Origin: Azadirachta indica
Lineage: Eukaryota; Streptophyta; Magnoliopsida; Sapindales; Meliaceae
NCBI GenBank assembly: GCA_022749755.1
Contig: CM040447.1
Coordinates: forward strand, 12,456,087 to 12,520,086
Length of the DNA stretch: 64,000 nucleotides
Direction: 5' to 3'
Both the position numbers and the translations under genes were made by a program. The notes below the pieces were generated by a model that ran no database searches, was not told the DNA's origin, and saw only the letters and a program-made list of their open reading frames with translations. Position 1 is the stretch's first letter, and every line of letters begins with the position of its first letter. Shown here in pieces: positions 1 through 11,576 of the stretch.

Positions 1-2048
1 TAAAAAGCAAGTCCTAATAGACTACCTGTCCTGTGCAACCAGGGATAGTAATTTGACACAAATTTAACGGTTTGGGTTGAGGAAAAATGGCATGATTCAT
101 AATTATTATATTTGTGTCATTCATTTAATTTAATAGTAATATTGTATTTATTTTTAAACTCAGGAAATTGCCGGATACCCCCCTGCAGGTTTCATTCAAT
201 TGCCTATTATACTCTTAAGGTCTAAAAAATATCTCGCCAGGTCCATCTGCCAAGAAATAATGGAGAAATTTATTTTTTTTTTAGGGGCAAATTAGTAAAT
301 GATCTTGACCAAATAAAGGAAAAAAATAGATAAATCTGATGTTTATCCTAATATTTTTTTTAAAAAAAAAAAAATTAAATATTTATATATAAATATAAAA
401 ATCATATCATCTTAAATATAAAAATCCTAATTTATTTTATAAACCTGTCGTCATCACCTCTCGCATTGCGTTCATCTTCTTAGGCTCCTCCAACACTCTA
501 CTAGCATCAATCATAACCAAGCTTCTCTCATCGCCCTCCATCACGCGGCCATCGATACCATTTTTTCTCTATAATCGGATCCGGATCCATTATCAAACTC
601 TGTCACCTAATACATAAATTGAATAATTAATTTATAAGTTAACATTTTATTCTGTTTTATGCGAATAATAATATTTATCAATTTGAATATGATAAAAATT
701 TATTTACAGCTGTTTAAGAATATGATATTTATATTTTTGATAGTAAAAGTATAAGAATATTTTTGTAATAAGGTAAAAAAGAATTCTTTTCAGCACTAAT
801 TTCATTAGAAATTTTTTTTTTATTTCTTTTTGTACATGTGATATGTAGGGTTTGGATCAGAACATGTAAAAATATTAAACAGAAAACGTACATATTTCTT
901 GTGGTATTTTTCTTAAAAAAAAATAAATCTACTAAATTCCTACATTCTGCGTGACATTAAATAGATTTAATATGCATCCATTTTTTATTATTGATGTACA
1001 TGCGTTTTATTTTCATTACTTTTGAAATTTGAGTTTAAATTTTGAATAGAAGTTGAATGAATCAAAGTTGTATTGAATCGTGTTAATAGTGTCTATAAAT
1101 GTCAAACAAGTTAAGTCATATCTATTCATGTTAAAATAGGAATATAATTCTTTTATTAAATATGTTTTGTTGAGTGATTCATTTAATAAAATAGGTCGTT
1201 GAAATTTTAATATAATTAGTAGATGAGTATGGATTTATATTGACTAATAATCTGTTATGACCTATTTGAGTTTGAATTTATATTGGCCTCATAATTAATT
1301 TGTTATAACGTATTTTGACAAGCTATGAATATGATAATGATAATCCAAAATTTCACCCCTAATTTCAACCTCATCCCGAAAATAGAAAGATGAGGAATAT
1401 TTTTTAAATTAAGTAGGTCATTTTAAAATTAATCATTTTAAAAGATGAGGAATATTTTAAATCAAGAACACCTTTTTACTTTAAAAATTAATCACAAACA
1501 AGCCAGATCATAAAGTTCAATCCCAAATATACTAAAATTGTAAAATAATTTTTAAACTTTTAAAGAAACAATCGTAAAATATAATGTTATAAAAAATAAT
1601 ATTTATGTCAATAGCTAATATCTTCCTGTGTTATGCTACCAACTATTTTTACAAATAAGATGAATTAGTGATATATTATAAACATATAAACATGTAATAC
1701 GATAATAATAATAATAATAGAGTCTTTATTGATTAACATATAATTTTGTGTCAATCATTTTAGAGTCTTTATTGATTAACTTATAATTTTGTGTCAATCA
1801 TTTTAAATATTACAAAAAATAACAGTTTTTTTTTTAATTAAAAAGCGACCTCTAACACTGACAACGGACACGGAGGAATTTGAAGAAGCGGATTTATCAT
1901 TTATGAGTAGGTGGCAAGGCAGCAGCAGTAGCAGCATCTGCCATTCAGCCACTGGAAAGCAAAATTTCCAAAACTAGAGGATAGAAACTTTACAACGCTT
2001 GCTTGGATTAGGCATTTCATCAAACACTGTTTCTGAATCTTAATTTCG
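1..2048. other. AT-rich intergenic DNA upstream of the F-box array
   Basis: No coding region is recognisable. The stretch is strongly AT-rich with short homopolymers and an AAT-type triplet run near 1701-1718. The final 50 bases before the F-box gene hold a leader motif (about 2008-2029, core 'catcaaaca') that recurs upstream of all four F-box units, so it is probably part of the 5'UTR or core promoter. Confidence 0.7.
1718..1803. repeat. 43-bp tandem duplication
   Basis: Two adjacent copies of a 43-base unit beginning 'tagagtctttattgatta', at 1718-1760 and 1761-1803, with one visible mismatch. It directly follows an AAT microsatellite, which suggests replication slippage. No function is apparent. 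Confidence 0.9.
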
Positions 2049-3167
2049 ATGGAATCCCCAAATCCAGCCCTAGAAGCACTTACCACTTTGATGCTCCCGC
2101 TAGATGTAATCATCTGCATTCTATCCCGACTGCCAGTGAAGAGTCTCCTACGTTGCAGATGCTTGTCGAAGTTCTTTCGTTCCTTGATTGACGGCCAAGA
2201 TTTCATCAACCTCCATCTCAAACGCTCCCTCGAAACCAGCTCCAACTTCAGTCTTATTCTTTCTGGTTTCACTGAACCCGACAGCAGGATCTTCTGTGGC
2301 AGCTTGGATTCACTTGATAATTGTGTTGAAGTCGATCATCCCTTCAGGAATTGCAAATATATTCGGAGCTATGATACTTTAGTGGTTGGTTCTTGCAATG
2401 GGTTGGTTGCGTTGCACAACCGCGAGGAAGGTATTGTGTTGTTTAACCCATCAACTAAGGAACACCGAATATTACCCAAGTTTTATAGCGATTTGGATGA
2501 TTGCGATGTTTATTTTGATGGATTTGGTTATGATGCTTTGACTGATGATTTTAAGTTGGTAAGAATCATAGTTTTTAACAATCCTCTGTATACCGAGGTG
2601 ACAGTTTATAGGTTGAAGACGAATACATGGAAAAGGATACAGAATTTTCCATTTTACTTTTTCATGAATGCTGGAAATGGAGCTTTGGCGAGTGGTGCCT
2701 TACATTGGGTGGCCAATTTGAATCTAGATGCTGATGAAGATGATTTAATTATCGCTTTTGATTTAAAGAAGGAAGAATTTTACCAAGTGCCGATGCCCCC
2801 GGCTGGGAAAGGAGGATTTTTTATTAGTGCAGAGGTTTTGGGTGGATGTCTCTCTGTAGTTTGTATGTATGATTATGAGCGACCTTGCGATTTATGGGTC
2901 ATGAAGGAGTATGGAGTAAATGAGTCTTGGACTAAACTTTTTTCTTTTCAAGAGGGAGCAGTAATACCAGGTGCCTATGTGCCAGCTTTTGCTTATTCAA
3001 AGAGTGGGGACAAAGTTTTAGTTCAACACCAGGGGGATCTTTATTGGTACGACCTAGAAGAGCAGAAAGTTGAGAGTATTGTGGAGATTGATTGTAAGGT
3101 GTATGATGCTATTGTTTGTGTGGATAGTCTTGTTTCACCTAATGCTTATGCAAGATCGGATGATTAG
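2049..3167 (+). CDS. F-box/FBA-domain protein (intact member of the array)
   Basis: A 372-residue intronless reading frame from ATG to TAG. Residues about 15-58 form an F-box (LPLDVIICILSRLPVKSLLR), which in this family binds SKP1/ASK in an SCF E3 ubiquitin ligase. Residues about 95-350 resemble the plant F-box-associated (FBA) domain: 'GSCNGLV', 'FNPSTKEHR', 'FDGFGYD', 'SGALHWV', 'IIAFDLKKEEF' and 'LWVMKEYG' are typical family blocks that form the substrate-binding beta-propeller. The length is normal for the family. It is the only unbroken copy among four same-strand units and shares leader and 3' sequence with them, so it arose by tandem duplication. Its substrate cannot be inferred. F-box function is established for the family; expression is not known from sequence. 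Confidence 0.93.
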   Translation: MESPNPALEALTTLMLPLDVIICILSRLPVKSLLRCRCLSKFFRSLIDGQDFINLHLKRSLETSSNFSLILSGFTEPDSRIFCGSLDSLDNCVEVDHPFRNCKYIRSYDTLVVGSCNGLVALHNREEGIVLFNPSTKEHRILPKFYSDLDDCDVYFDGFGYDALTDDFKLVRIIVFNNPLYTEVTVYRLKTNTWKRIQNFPFYFFMNAGNGALASGALHWVANLNLDADEDDLIIAFDLKKEEFYQVPMPPAGKGGFFISAEVLGGCLSVVCMYDYERPCDLWVMKEYGVNESWTKLFSFQEGAVIPGAYVPAFAYSKSGDKVLVQHQGDLYWYDLEEQKVESIVEIDCKVYDAIVCVDSLVSPNAYARSDD

Positions 3168-4447
3168 AGGCCATATAGCAGGCAGATGAAGGGGAGAACA
3201 AGTTAAAACAGGTAAAACACTTTGAAGTTACCCTGTTTAGAAGCTAAGGCTATTAAACTCACTTTGCCTCTTTTCAGTGGATGTTAGTTAGTTCAATTGT
3301 TAAAATCTTTTGGGTGGTACTTGAAATCTAGGGTTTAAATCCAGCTTACACCAAGTACAAGGGATTTGGTTTGGGTTATTTTTTTGTAATATTATAAAAG
3401 GGAAAAAAATTTAAAAAAAAAACTTTACCACTCTACAGTGCAGGTGAATAATAGAGAAATTACTTTCTAACCAAAGAGAGAAGTTAATTTCTTGATCAAA
3501 TTGACTATTACATAAGTGTCATGTGTTGCGTAACATTACAAGAATATAGTCTTAGGAATATCATTTCCTGTTGATGTAGAAAAAAATTTAGTTCAGCTTT
3601 ACGGAGTGAGTAAATTTGTAATTCTTAGTAACATGTATACTGGACTGCTATGTTGTGGGATGTAATAATTTTGTTTTTGTTTCCTTGTATTTTTTATATT
3701 CAGGAAGTACATGTAAAATTCTTACGGTTTTGATTTGCTTTAGGGTGGATAGTTGATGGCTTGGCTAGTAGTTGGGCACATTGGAAAGTCTGGAGATGAA
3801 GTGTTAGGATTTGGTGTTTTTCTTTTGTTGGGCAGCACACAGGAAATTTCTCCTTTCTGAATGCCAAATTATGCTGTATGTGTTTGTTGTTTTAGTGTTT
3901 TACGTGGAACTCATATTTGCATATGGATCTGTAACTGGTAGCTGCTATGCGTTGACTCATTATAATTGACTATATAAACACTTGTTCTTTCTCTACTTGT
4001 TTGTCTTTGGACTATCTGAACACATGTGCTTACTCTATTTGTCTGTGTTTGGACTGATTTATTGATGATCTCTGTAAGAAAATGGCGATCCGAAAGTTCA
4101 GCAAAATGGACGAATTAAAAAACAAAAACACAAAAGCTAATTGCTCACAAAAATACAGAATTACTGTTTAACTTTGTAAAATCATTTTAAAAACTTATTT
4201 TACTGATTTCCAATAATTTGTATTCTTTTAAAATATAAATTATTTTTTAAATTAAAAGGATAATTATAATGCAGTTTGGAAACGCGGGGCTTCTTTTAGA
4301 AGTTGCAAAGCACTGGCGTCTATCCATTAAGCCAGTGAAAAGCAAAATTTGTAAAAACATATAGACATTCTTGCTTCGTTTAGGCAATTCATCAAACAGT
4401 CGTGAATCTTAGTTTTGAAAGGATTCCCTAAATGGAACCCTAAAACC
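3168..4447. other. F-box unit 1 downstream DNA and spacer
   Basis: There is no other gene here. Around 3744-3830 ('agggtggatagttgatgg' onward) is a segment that recurs after unit 2 (near 5881) and unit 4 (near 9145). The duplicated unit therefore included about 0.7 kb of 3' DNA, probably a 3'UTR with an intron. The leader motif of unit 2 (gcaattcatcaaaca) lies at about 4381. Confidence 0.6.
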
Positions 4448-5439
4448 ATGGCGACAACCATGCTCCCGGTGGACGTAATCATCGACGTACTATGCCCACT
4501 ACCAGTGAAGAGTCTACTGCGTTTCAGATGTTTCAGATTTCATCAACCTCCATCTCAAACGTTCACTCGAAATGACCTCCAATCTCAGTCCCATGTTTTC
4601 AGGTTTCTTGGAGCCGCATAGCAGGATTTTCTCTGCAAACTCTGATAAATTTGTTAATTTGGAGAAGTTGATCATCCGTTCAAGAATTGCAGTTATGTTC
4701 CGATATGTGATATTTTGGTGATTGGTTACTGCAATGGATTGCTGGCAATTCACAAGCGTATGGAAGGTATAATGTTATTGAACCCATTAACTAAGAAACA
4801 CGAAATATTACCCATGCTTATCAAGGATTTGTGCCATTGCTATGCTTATTTTGATGGGTTTGGCTATGATGTTGTTACTGATGAGCATAAATTAGTAACA
4901 ATCAAAGTGTTTAACCATCCACTGCTGCATTCTGGAGTAACTGCTTATAGTCTGAAAGCTAATTCACTAAGAGTGATTGGAAATCTCCCGTATTAGTTTT
5001 TGGTAAATCGAGGGAATGGGCTTTCGTTCACGGTGCTTTGCATTGGGTAGCAAGCCGATATCCAGAATCAGATGAAGAGAAATTGATCATTGCTTTTGAA
5101 CTAAAGAGCGAGGAATTTTACGAACTGTCTCTGCCTCGTGTTAGGGATGATAAAATGTCTTTTGAAGTGGCGGCTTTGGGGACTCTAGTTTGCTTGTATT
5201 ACGGTGGGCTTGCATGTGATGTATGGTCGATGAAGGATTATGGGGTGAATTATCCGTGGACTAAACTTTTTTCTTTCAAAGAGGCAGCAATTCGAGTTCT
5301 TTCTGTGAAACCTTTGGCTTATTCAAAGAGTGGGGATAAAGTTTTAGTTGATATTAACTATTGGGATCGACAAATTCATTACTTCTCTACTGATATCTGT
5401 GTGGACAGTCTTGTTTCTCTTGATGCTTATACAGGATGA
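4448..5439 (+). pseudogene. F-box/FBA pseudogene, unit 2
   Basis: This is a degenerate relative of the intact gene at 2049. The F-box start is clear (MLPVDVIIDVLCPLPVKSLL), but about 37 bases covering the second half of the F-box helix region are deleted near 4529, which shifts the frame and ends it at 4621. The FBA part continues in pieces at 4715-4996 ('GYCNGLL', 'FDGFGYD') and, in another frame, 5038-5439 ('LHWVAS', 'IIAFELK', 'VWSMKDYG'). The ATG aligned with the true start (4432) is followed at once by a stop, so 4448 is only the best remaining ATG. It cannot encode a full F-box protein. Confidence 0.9.
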
Positions 5440-6654
5440 CTAGCAATCAAAGGAAGAGGAACAAGTTAGCAGAGGTGAGCTGTTTGAAGTTTGAATATTT
5501 TTACAATGTTTACAGGCTGAGGTTGTTTGTCTCACTCACTTTCTCAGCCCTATTCCGCCAATAAGTGACATAACCTTTGAACTTCTAATTACTATTAACA
5601 AATTCATCCCTTTGATCACTTAAATTCACAATATAGTGTTCAGGATGATTTTCCGTCAAAGCTGTTCAAATTGATTTCATCAGCATCCACGAGGAAAATA
5701 GAATAGAATTATGGAATGGAGTAAATTTTTTCAGTTCTTTACTGTAATTCTTAACAACTTACCAACTGAAACAATTTTTTGCAGGATGAAATAATCTAAT
5801 TCTGAGTTTTCTGATCTCTTTTCTTTCTTTTGTGCACTTAAAGTTCTTAATGATGTATCTTGATGGTTTCATTTTCATTTAGGATGGATATTTGGATCTC
5901 TTGGTTAGCAGTTAGAGGTCATAGGAAAGTTTATGGAGATGGAAGGGTAGAGGTTTGGTGAATGCTTTCTTGTAGCAAATATCAGAGTTCTAACTTTTTC
6001 GAGGTCTGATTGTGCCTAATATTTTTTGTTGCTTGACATAGTTATATGGGTTTATGAAAGTAATACTTATTATTGGGCTTTTGAAGGATGATTGACTATT
6101 ATATATTGATAATTTCTGGGAACAAAATATTAATAAGAACCCAACATTATGCGACTTAAAAAGTTACGGATTGTTAGTCTAGCTTTTTTGATTCTGAAAT
6201 CCACACCAAGCAAATTATAATTTTGCCTGATTGCATGGAAGGATGTTTGCTGAAATGCAGTAAGCACAGAGGATCCCGAAAGATTGGCAACAAGAGTAGG
6301 ATAACAGAAGGCACCTCTTTACCGATCAACAACAAAACTGTCATGCATTTCTATAACCATATTAATAGTATCTTAGAAAATACATCTGGGCTATAATTTG
6401 TAAATTTGATAGAAGGAAGGAATTCTTCGTAATATCCCTAATTTTACGTAAATTTTGACTGAGTTTTCCTTGTAATATAAACACATGACAAGTTTAAAAC
6501 TCGTGAATTTATAACTTTTAAAACATCTAGAATTCGAGTTTAGCTAGACAATGCGGTTTTCGTTTAAAAGTTTCATGTAGTAGTAGAGTATCGTCTCCCA
6601 AATTATATATTCTAGCTTCGTTTAGACAATTCATCAAACACTCTGTAGTTGTGA

Positions 6655-6947
6655 ATGGAATCCCCAAAATCGAAATCTGAAACCACCGACGGCTTCGATC
6701 ATTCCGACTGCCCGTGAAGAGTCTGGTACGCTTCAGATGCTTGTCGAAGTTCTTTCGCTCCTTGACTGACGGCCCAGATTTTATCAACCTCCAACTCAGA
6801 CGATCCCTCGAAACAAACTCCAATCTGAGTCTCATTTTTACTGGTTTCACGCCCGACAGCAGGATCATCCGTGGCAGCTTGGATTCACTTGACAATTGCA
6901 TAGAAGTGGATCACCCGTTCAAGAATTGCAAATGTGACGAGGCGTAA
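6655..6947 (+). pseudogene. F-box pseudogene fragment, unit 3
   Basis: Only the N-terminal third survives. The leader motif and ATG are present, but about 33 bases encoding the start of the F-box are missing, so the ATG frame meets a stop at the codons for 'LPVK'. Downstream, the other frame still reads 'CLSKFFRSLTDGPDFINLQL' and 'SRIIRGSLDSLDNC', close to unit 1. Similarity stops at about 6947-6965, where unrelated AT-rich DNA begins, so the FBA domain is gone. Confidence 0.9.
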
Positions 6948-6965
6948 GGATACTTTAGTGATCGA

Positions 6966-7440
6966 TTGGTTCTTGCAAAAACTGAAAATAATTAATAATT
7001 AATAAAATTCTTTTTATTTTTATTTTTTTCAAACATGTTATTTAATTTGTAAGAGACTTCATTAATTTAGTTAAGCTTAATATTATAAATAAAAAAAAAA
7101 AAAGAGTTTTAATAGGAATTTGAAGGAATTCACCCCATTTATAATACTATATTTTTTTAACGATAAGGTAGGTTAAGTACGGAAATTTTGAAATTTAGAT
7201 AAAAGTTATGAAATAAATAAAAAATTGTAAAATTAGAATCAACATTTAAAGAAATTTAAGTTTGTGAAATACTATTAAAAGAACTTAATATTCATATCAA
7301 AATAATGTTTTGTTTTAGAATATAAAACATTATTGAAATTAATAAGTAACTGCTTTTTTTTCGAAAAAAAATAAAAAAAATAAAAAATATAAATTGAGTT
7401 CAACTAGAAAACTATTATTCGTGTAGAAGTTAGATAAATA
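6966..7440. other. AT-rich spacer replacing the 3' part of F-box unit 3
   Basis: A very AT-rich stretch with A and T runs lies between the abrupt end of unit 3 and the leader of unit 4. No coding capacity is seen, and no clean terminal inverted repeats were found by eye. It may be an old insertion or the product of a deletion join. Confidence 0.5.
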
Positions 7441-7508
7441 GAAAAGTAGATTGTCGCTTCGTTAGGGCAATTCATCAAATCAAACAGTTAGTGAGGTCAG
7501 TGGTTGAG

Positions 7509-8754
7509 TGGAATCCTTCGGTCAAACTGTAAAGAGACTGCCAACTTCGGTATTGCTGCTGGATTTAATCATTGACATGCTATCCCGACTGCCCGTGAAG
7601 ACTCTCCAACGCTTCTGATGCTTGTCGAAATTCTTTCGTTCCTTGATTGACGGCCCAGATTTCATCAACCTCCATCTCACATCCTCCCTCGATACCAACT
7701 CCAATCTCAGTCTCATCTTCTCTGGTTTCGCTAACCCCGACAGCAGGATCTTCTGTGGCAGCTTGGATTCACTTGATAATTGTGTAGAAGTTGATCACCC
7801 CTTCAGAAATTGCAGATATTTTCGCAGATATGATACTTTAGTAATCGGTTCTTGCAATGGATTGGTTGCTTTGCACAACCGTGAGAAATGTATTGTATTG
7901 CTTAACCCTTCAACTAAGAAACACCGAATGTTGCCCAAGTTTTATAGCAGTTTGGATGATTGCTACGCTTATTTTGATGGGTTTAGCTATGATGCTTCTA
8001 CTGATGATTTTAAGTTGGTGAGAATCATAATTTTTAACAATCCATTGTCTACCGAAGTAACAGTTTATAGCTTGAAAACCAATACATGGAGAAGGATTGA
8101 TGATTTCTCTAACTATTTTCGCACAAATCGTGGGAATGGAGTTTTCGGAAGTGGTGCGTTGCATTGGATGGCAACATTGAATCCACAAGCTGAGGAAGAT
8201 GATCTAATCATTGCTTTTGATTTGAAGAGGGAGGAATTTTATCAAGTGGCAGTGCCTCCTTCTGGGAACGGACGATTTTTTCCCTGCCTGAAGGTTTTGA
8301 GGGGATGCCTATCTTTAATTTGCACGTGTGATTATAAGCGAGTTATGGGTGATGAAGGAAGGAGTATGGAGTGAAGGATTCTTGGACCAAACTTTTTTCT
8401 TTTCAATTGGGAGCAAGAGTAGAAGGTGCTAATGCGTCAGTTTTCGTTTATTCGAAGAGTGGGGACAAAGTTTTAGTTAAACAATATGGTGATCATTCTT
8501 GGCATGACCTACAAAACCAGAGCCTTGATAGCATTCTTGAGAATATTGTTGAGATTGACGGTATGGTGCGACAACATGGCGATGCCATTCTCTGCGTGGA
8601 TAGTCTTGTTTCACCTAATGCTTATACAAGAAAGAACAGATTGTTAGAAGCAGAAGCAGAAGCAGAAGAAGAAGAGGTAAACAAGTTACAAGCAGAAGAA
8701 GAAAAAATAGTGATATCTCTACTCTGTTGCACAACAGAGGCTAAGGTTGTGTAA
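7509..8754 (+). pseudogene. F-box/FBA pseudogene, unit 4 (nearly full length)
   Basis: This unit is closely similar to unit 1 throughout but has several lesions. The start ATG has become GTG, a stop follows soon after, and a TGA interrupts the F-box at about 7615. From 7622 the frame is open for 250 codons ('CLSKFF'-equivalent region, 'GSCNGLVALHNRE', 'SGALHWMA', 'IIAFDLKREEF'). Near 8340-8365 an 8-base loss and a 4-base gain shift the frame. The remainder continues at 8371-8754 and ends in a low-complexity Glu/Ala tail encoded by GAAGCA-like repeats that unit 1 lacks. A transcript could still be made, but an F-box protein could not be. Confidence 0.88.
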
Positions 8755-9679
8755 TTTACTTCGTCACTCTACCCAGCGCATGAATAAGAGAAATAAGTTT
8801 CTGAAGTTTTAGAGAAGTTAATTTGTTGAGCAAATTGACTATTACTCATTCCTCACTCATCATTCATTTCCTGTCATAGATTATTTCCCATTAAAGGCAT
8901 TCAAATTGGTTTATCAGCATATTGAATTGAAAATTATGTATAGCTCCATAGCTTCATAGAGTGGAGTTAATTTGAGAGTTTTTCAATGCAATTCTTAGTA
9001 ACTTGCATAGTGGATTAATTTTAGAAGCTTGAAACAGAATTGTGGGATGAAATAATCTAAGTTTTGTGTCATGAACTTTTCAATAGTTCGAAAGTATATG
9101 TAAATTACTTACCTGATACATTTTGATGGTTTGGATTTTCTCTAAGGTGGATATTGGACGGCTGGCCTAGTAGTTTAACACATTGGTAGTCTAGAGACGA
9201 AGTGCTGATGATTTGGTGATCTTCTTGTTCTGGGTAGCGCATTTCGAAGCTCTGACTTTTGAAGAAGGCCAATAATCTACATGTTTATTGGTCTAGTTGT
9301 TTTCTCCTTTTATTTTTCGAATAGCAGTTTGAGGTCTTGGGAAAGTTTACAGAAATGGAAGTGTGGACTTCATTGAACACTTTCTTGTAGCCCATTTCAG
9401 AGTTTGAGTTCTTCAAGGCCAGATTGTGCCTTATTTCTTTGTTTCTCCGGATATTGATTGATATAATTGACTAAAATGAACACTTGCTCTTACTCTACTA
9501 TTGCCTCTGTACACCTTTTGTTTTGCACGGACTAATTTATTGTATTCTTTTTGTTTTGTATGCACTAATTTATTGATGATTTCTTAAAGAAAAATTGCTC
9601 AGAGTCCTTACATTTTCAGTTCAAATAATTGTGTTTTTATCATGGGTTTCCAATTCCCCTCCAAGCAAACAATAACTTC
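8755..9679. other. Downstream DNA of F-box unit 4
   Basis: No gene is seen. It contains the 3' segment shared with units 1 and 2 (around 9145-9240), and a second related stretch near 9330-9440 that resembles the tail of unit 2. This fits repeated unequal exchange between units. Confidence 0.5.
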
Positions 9680-9798
9680 TTGAAATTGCAAGATGTTATT
9701 TGAAAAACAGTAGGCAGAGAGGACTCTAAAAGGCTGCTTGAATTGCAAGAAGTTGGTTGAAAAACAGGAAGAACAGAGGACTCTAAAAGATTGGTTGC
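9680..9798. repeat. Two-copy tandem repeat of about 60 bp
   Basis: Two adjacent diverged copies at about 9680-9737 and 9738-9798. Both carry 'ttgaaaaacag' and 'agaggactctaaaag'. A related single copy lies near 6240-6300 behind F-box unit 2, so the element belongs to the duplicated F-box 3' DNA. Confidence 0.75.
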
Positions 9799-9922
9799 AA
9801 CTAAACCAGGAGATATTTCTGTGTCAGCTTTGAATGTTAATATTATAAGAAAAAATAATACTAGTACTGAGTTAAATAAATAAACAAGACCATCACTAGA
9901 TAAAAATAGCAAGTATTATGGT

Positions 9923-10999
9923 GTATTTTCACATATATCTCTTGAGGTTTGATAGGAAATTTGTGAAAAGGGACACAAACCTCCTTCACAAATAGTAAAC
10001 TTATCAAAATACTCTTAAATTTATTTTTCTAAAATTTTAAAATAAAATTAATTTGGTTAGATACCTTAACAAAAATAAATAAATGTTTTAACCACTGCAC
10101 TAAACATATTTTAATGATATATTTTTTTTTAATTTTTAATAAATAACCCGTTTAAAAATACATATAATAATTTCTATAATAATTACAATTATTTTCCTAT
10201 TATAAAACTTATAATTCAAAACAAAATTATAATCATTATAATTCTATATAATAACTTGAATTTAAAATTATTATTATCATTAAATTATAAAAATTTTTTT
10301 AAAACTATTATCATTATTTAGATTTTTTAAATAAAATAATTTATTTTACTTAACAACTATTTAAAAATAATTTTTTAAAATTATTAGTGCCAATAATAAT
10401 TTTAGAATAATTTTATCTTATAACAATTTAAATTCATTTTCTTTAATAATTATTTAAGAATAATTTTGTTGCTATTATTTGATAATAATTTTAAATTTAA
10501 TTTATTATATAAAATTATTTTTGAATCATAAGTTTTATTACAGCAAAATAATTTTAATTATCACAGAAATTATTATATATGTATTTTTAAAAAGGTTATT
10601 TATTAGAAACTAAAAAATATACCATTAAAATTTGTTTGGTATAGTGATTAAGAAATTGGTCTTTTTGTAATAAATAAATTTAAAAAATAAATTTGAGAGT
10701 ATTTAAATTTGATAGTATTTTGGTATAAGTAATCTTATTTTGTAATTTTAAGAATATAAATTTAAAAATATTTTGGTGATTTTATTCTTTGAAGGGGAAG
10801 TTTTTCAACCCCTTTCACAAACTTTCTATCGAACTGAAATTTTCAACCAAAATAATCTTATTTTGTAATTTTAAAAAAAAAAAATTTAAAAGTATTTTGA
10901 TAAGTTCATTGTTTGTAGGAAAGGTTTCTATCTTTTTTCACAAATTTTCTATCAAATTAGAATTTTCACAAATCTCTAAGGGAAGGCATGTGAAAATAC
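9923..10999. mobile_element. Foldback (long inverted repeat) MITE-like element, about 1.08 kb
   Basis: The outer ends are inverted copies: left begins 'gtattttcaca' and right ends 'tgtgaaaatac'. Inside, left motifs such as 'ttatcaaaatactctt', 'aataaataaccc' and 'aaaatacatataataatttct' recur inverted on the right as 'gtattttgataag', 'ggttatttatt' and 'agaaattattatatatgtattttt'. The arms run almost to a centre near 10460, so one strand could fold into a hairpin of roughly 500 bp. The right arm contains an extra direct duplication (about 10730-10850 and 10853-10975). No transposase frame is present, and no exact target-site duplication could be recognised. The superfamily is not assigned. Confidence 0.75.
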
Positions 11000-11576
11000 T
11001 AGGTAGTTCTGTCGATTGTGCAAATATTTAACAAGTAAGATTCCGGCCTGCTTCCAACAAAACACATAATGAAAAAAGTTTTAACCCTAATTCATATCCA
11101 TCATGCTGGACTATTAAAAAATAAAAAATTAAGGACAACTCTTTAATTTAATCTGAAATTGATCAACCGAAAAACTACCATGCGCTGTATAACCCTATTA
11201 CTCATCAAACTACTAGATCTTAACAAAATCCTTTCAGATATGATCCAGACGAAGCTAATTCCACAAACAGTAAAATCACTGCAAAAATTATTTACAGCAG
11301 CTGGCTTCCAAGGTTAGTACCTAATCGCATGCACTAGATGCATAAACTGCCCCATGTCTGCCAGCTTGAGTCAATGAATCTAAGTTACTTTTCAGATGCC
11401 AAAACCGAAGAAAAACTCCGCATACAATAATTGTCCTGATTTTTTACAACATTCCCATCATTCTCATTTCTGTTATTCTGTGCCAACCAGCATTAAAAGC
11501 CCATGATGGGTTTTTCTTTCTAAATATTATAGCATCACATCCTTTGTCTTAACTTTCTTATGGAAATATTAGCTGC
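11000..11576. other. 3' flank of the NEMP gene
   Basis: No independent gene is seen. This is probably the 3'UTR and terminator region of the minus-strand NEMP gene. A possible GT donor (GTAAGT on minus, 11599) lies 23 bases before the called stop, so a short extra terminal exon in this stretch is possible. Confidence 0.4.

Noticed and set aside
10789..11031. 80-residue open frame
   Set aside because: It lies inside the right arm of the foldback element, starts at TTG and is Lys/Phe-rich from AT-rich repeats.
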